Part shown: positions 62,991-64,000 of the stretch, piece by piece
How the letters are laid out: every line of letters starts with the position of its first letter
How positions within the stretch are numbered: the stretch's first letter is position 1
Assembly (NCBI RefSeq): GCF_030678875.1
Contig: NZ_JAUUDS010000003.1
Location: forward strand, 186,001 to 250,000
Direction of reading: 5' to 3'
DNA length: 64,000 bases
From: Sphingomonas aurea
Lineage (GTDB): Bacteria; Pseudomonadota; Alphaproteobacteria; Sphingomonadales; Sphingomonadaceae
Notes under the pieces: model-generated
What the model was told of the DNA's origin: nothing
Seen by the model: only the letters and a program-made list of their open reading frames with translations
Databases searched by the model: none
Made by a program: the position numbers and the translations under genes

Positions 62991-64000
62991 TCCGCCGCCT
63001 CCCTCCCGCGTTCGAGCAGCGGCGCGAGATAGCGGCCGGTGTAGCTGCGCGGTTCCGCCGCGACCTCTTCCGGGGTGCCGGTCGCGACGATCTCTCCACC
63101 CTTAACGCCGCCTTCCGGTCCCAGGTCGATGACCCAGTCGGCGGTTTTGATGACGTCCAGATTATGTTCGATCACCACCACCGTATTGCCCTGCTCGACC
63201 AGCGCGTGGAGCACTTCGAGCAGCTTGCGGACGTCCTCGAAATGCAGGCCCGTGGTCGGTTCGTCGAGAATGTAGAGCGTGTTGCCGGTCGCGCGGCGGG
63301 CGAGTTCCTTGGCGAGCTTCACCCGCTGCGCCTCGCCGCCCGACAGGGTCGTCGCCTGCTGGCCGACCTTGACGTAGCCCAGGCCTACCTCGACCAGCAT
63401 CGCCATCTTGTCGCGGATGGGGGGCACGGCCTTGAAGAATTCGGCGGCGTCCTCGACCGTCATGTCGAGCACGTCGGCGATGCTGTGGCCCTTGAACTTC
63501 ACCTCCAGCGTCTCGCGATTGTAGCGGGCGCCGTGGCAGACGTCGCAGGTGACATAGACGTCTGGGAGGAAGTGCATCTCGATTTTCAGCACGCCGTCGC
63601 CCTGGCACGCCTCGCACCGGCCGCCCTTGACGTTGAAGCTGAACCGGCCGGGTTTGTAGCCGCGCGCCTGCGCCTCCGGCAGACCGGCGAACCAGTCGCG
63701 GATCTGGGTGAAGGCGCCGGTATAGGTGGCGGGGTTCGACCGGGGCGTGCGGCCGATCGGCGACTGGTCGATGTCGATGACCTTGTCGAGATGCTGGAGG
63801 CCCGACACCTTGTCGTGCTTGCCCGCCAGGATGCGCGCGCCGTTCAGCGCGCGGGCGGCGCTGGCGTAGAGCGTATCGATGGTGAAGCTGGACTTGCCCG
63901 ATCCCGACACGCCGGTGATGCAGGTGAAGGTGCCGAGCGGGACGCTGGCGGTGACGCCGGTCAGGTTGTTGGCGCGCGCATTGTGGACGGTCAGCTTCTT
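62987..64000 (-). CDS. uvrA: Excinuclease ABC subunit A, C-terminal part
   Basis: The C-terminal third of UvrA, the damage-recognition ATPase of nucleotide excision repair; its start lies beyond the right edge. Visible parts are the second P-loop VSGSGKSSF, the zinc-finger Cys pairs CEACQGDG and CDVCHG, the ABC signature [15 protein letters not shown], Walker [16 protein letters not shown] and the His loop [10 protein letters not shown]. The end ERGREAAE is in the normal range. Its stop overlaps the start of the nucleotidyltransferase-like gene. Confidence 0.96.
   Translation of the reverse strand, partial: KKLTVHNARANNLTGVTASVPLGTFTCITGVSGSGKSSFTIDTLYASAARALNGARILAGKHDKVSGLQHLDKVIDIDQSPIGRTPRSNPATYTGAFTQIRDWFAGLPEAQARGYKPGRFSFNVKGGRCEACQGDGVLKIEMHFLPDVYVTCDVCHGARYNRETLEVKFKGHSIADVLDMTVEDAAEFFKAVPPIRDKMAMLVEVGLGYVKVGQQATTLSGGEAQRVKLAKELARRATGNTLYILDEPTTGLHFEDVRKLLEVLHALVEQGNTVVVIEHNLDVIKTADWVIDLGPEGGVKGGEIVATGTPEEVAAEPRSYTGRYLAPLLERGREAAE

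Overview
The window is GC-rich chromosomal DNA of an alphaproteobacterium, most probably a sphingomonad (Sphingomonas or close kin). The basis is four large TonB-dependent receptors of the sphingomonad/caulobacter type, receptor-linked flavin halogenases, a mitochondrial-type ATP12 chaperone, a CIRCE-controlled groESL and densely overlapping ATGA/GTGA gene junctions. I saw no rRNA, tRNA, insertion sequence, prophage or CRISPR array. Both edges cut genes: cyoB on the left and uvrA on the right.

Layout. 1-2.5 kb: the start of a cytochrome bo oxidase operon (cyoAB, leftward) diverges from an MFS transporter, with a perfect palindrome between them. 2.5-13 kb: sugar oxidation genes: a receptor, a Tat-type Gfo/Idh/MocA oxidoreductase, a cupin, an SMP-30 lactonase, a secreted GH31 glycosidase, a GntP transporter, a GntR/FCD regulator and gluconokinase. 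Read together they suggest that sugars are released and oxidised outside the cytoplasm, then imported and phosphorylated as gluconate. 13-23 kb: two paralogous about 1,015-residue pectate-lyase-fold proteins with C-terminal propeller-like ends flank a receptor, followed by a ThuA-like protein. 23-34 kb: a receptor, then a GH13 alpha-glucosidase divergent from another receptor with two LacI-like operators between them, then two flavin-dependent halogenase genes and a DUF1801 gene.

34-48.5 kb is mostly core or household material: groESL, a MATE pump, an unusual repeat structure, SppA, a GNAT acetyltransferase, a TRIC-like channel, two glycine-zipper proteins, CrcB, an RluA-type pseudouridine synthase, a PaiB-like protein, an Asp/Glu-racemase homologue, a PadR/HAAS pair, a HAD phosphatase and ATP12. 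48.5-56.6 kb is the most unusual part: a five-gene leftward operon of exported DUF11-like proteins built around a 1,655-residue putative outer-membrane barrel protein. 56.7-64 kb: gamma carbonic anhydrase, malate synthase G, a PPP-type phosphatase with small membrane/exported neighbours, and uvrA with two small genes attached behind it.

Start sites were chosen by ribosome-binding site, signal peptide or overlap with the upstream gene; several use GTG or TTG. Functions rest on motifs read by eye, without database searches.
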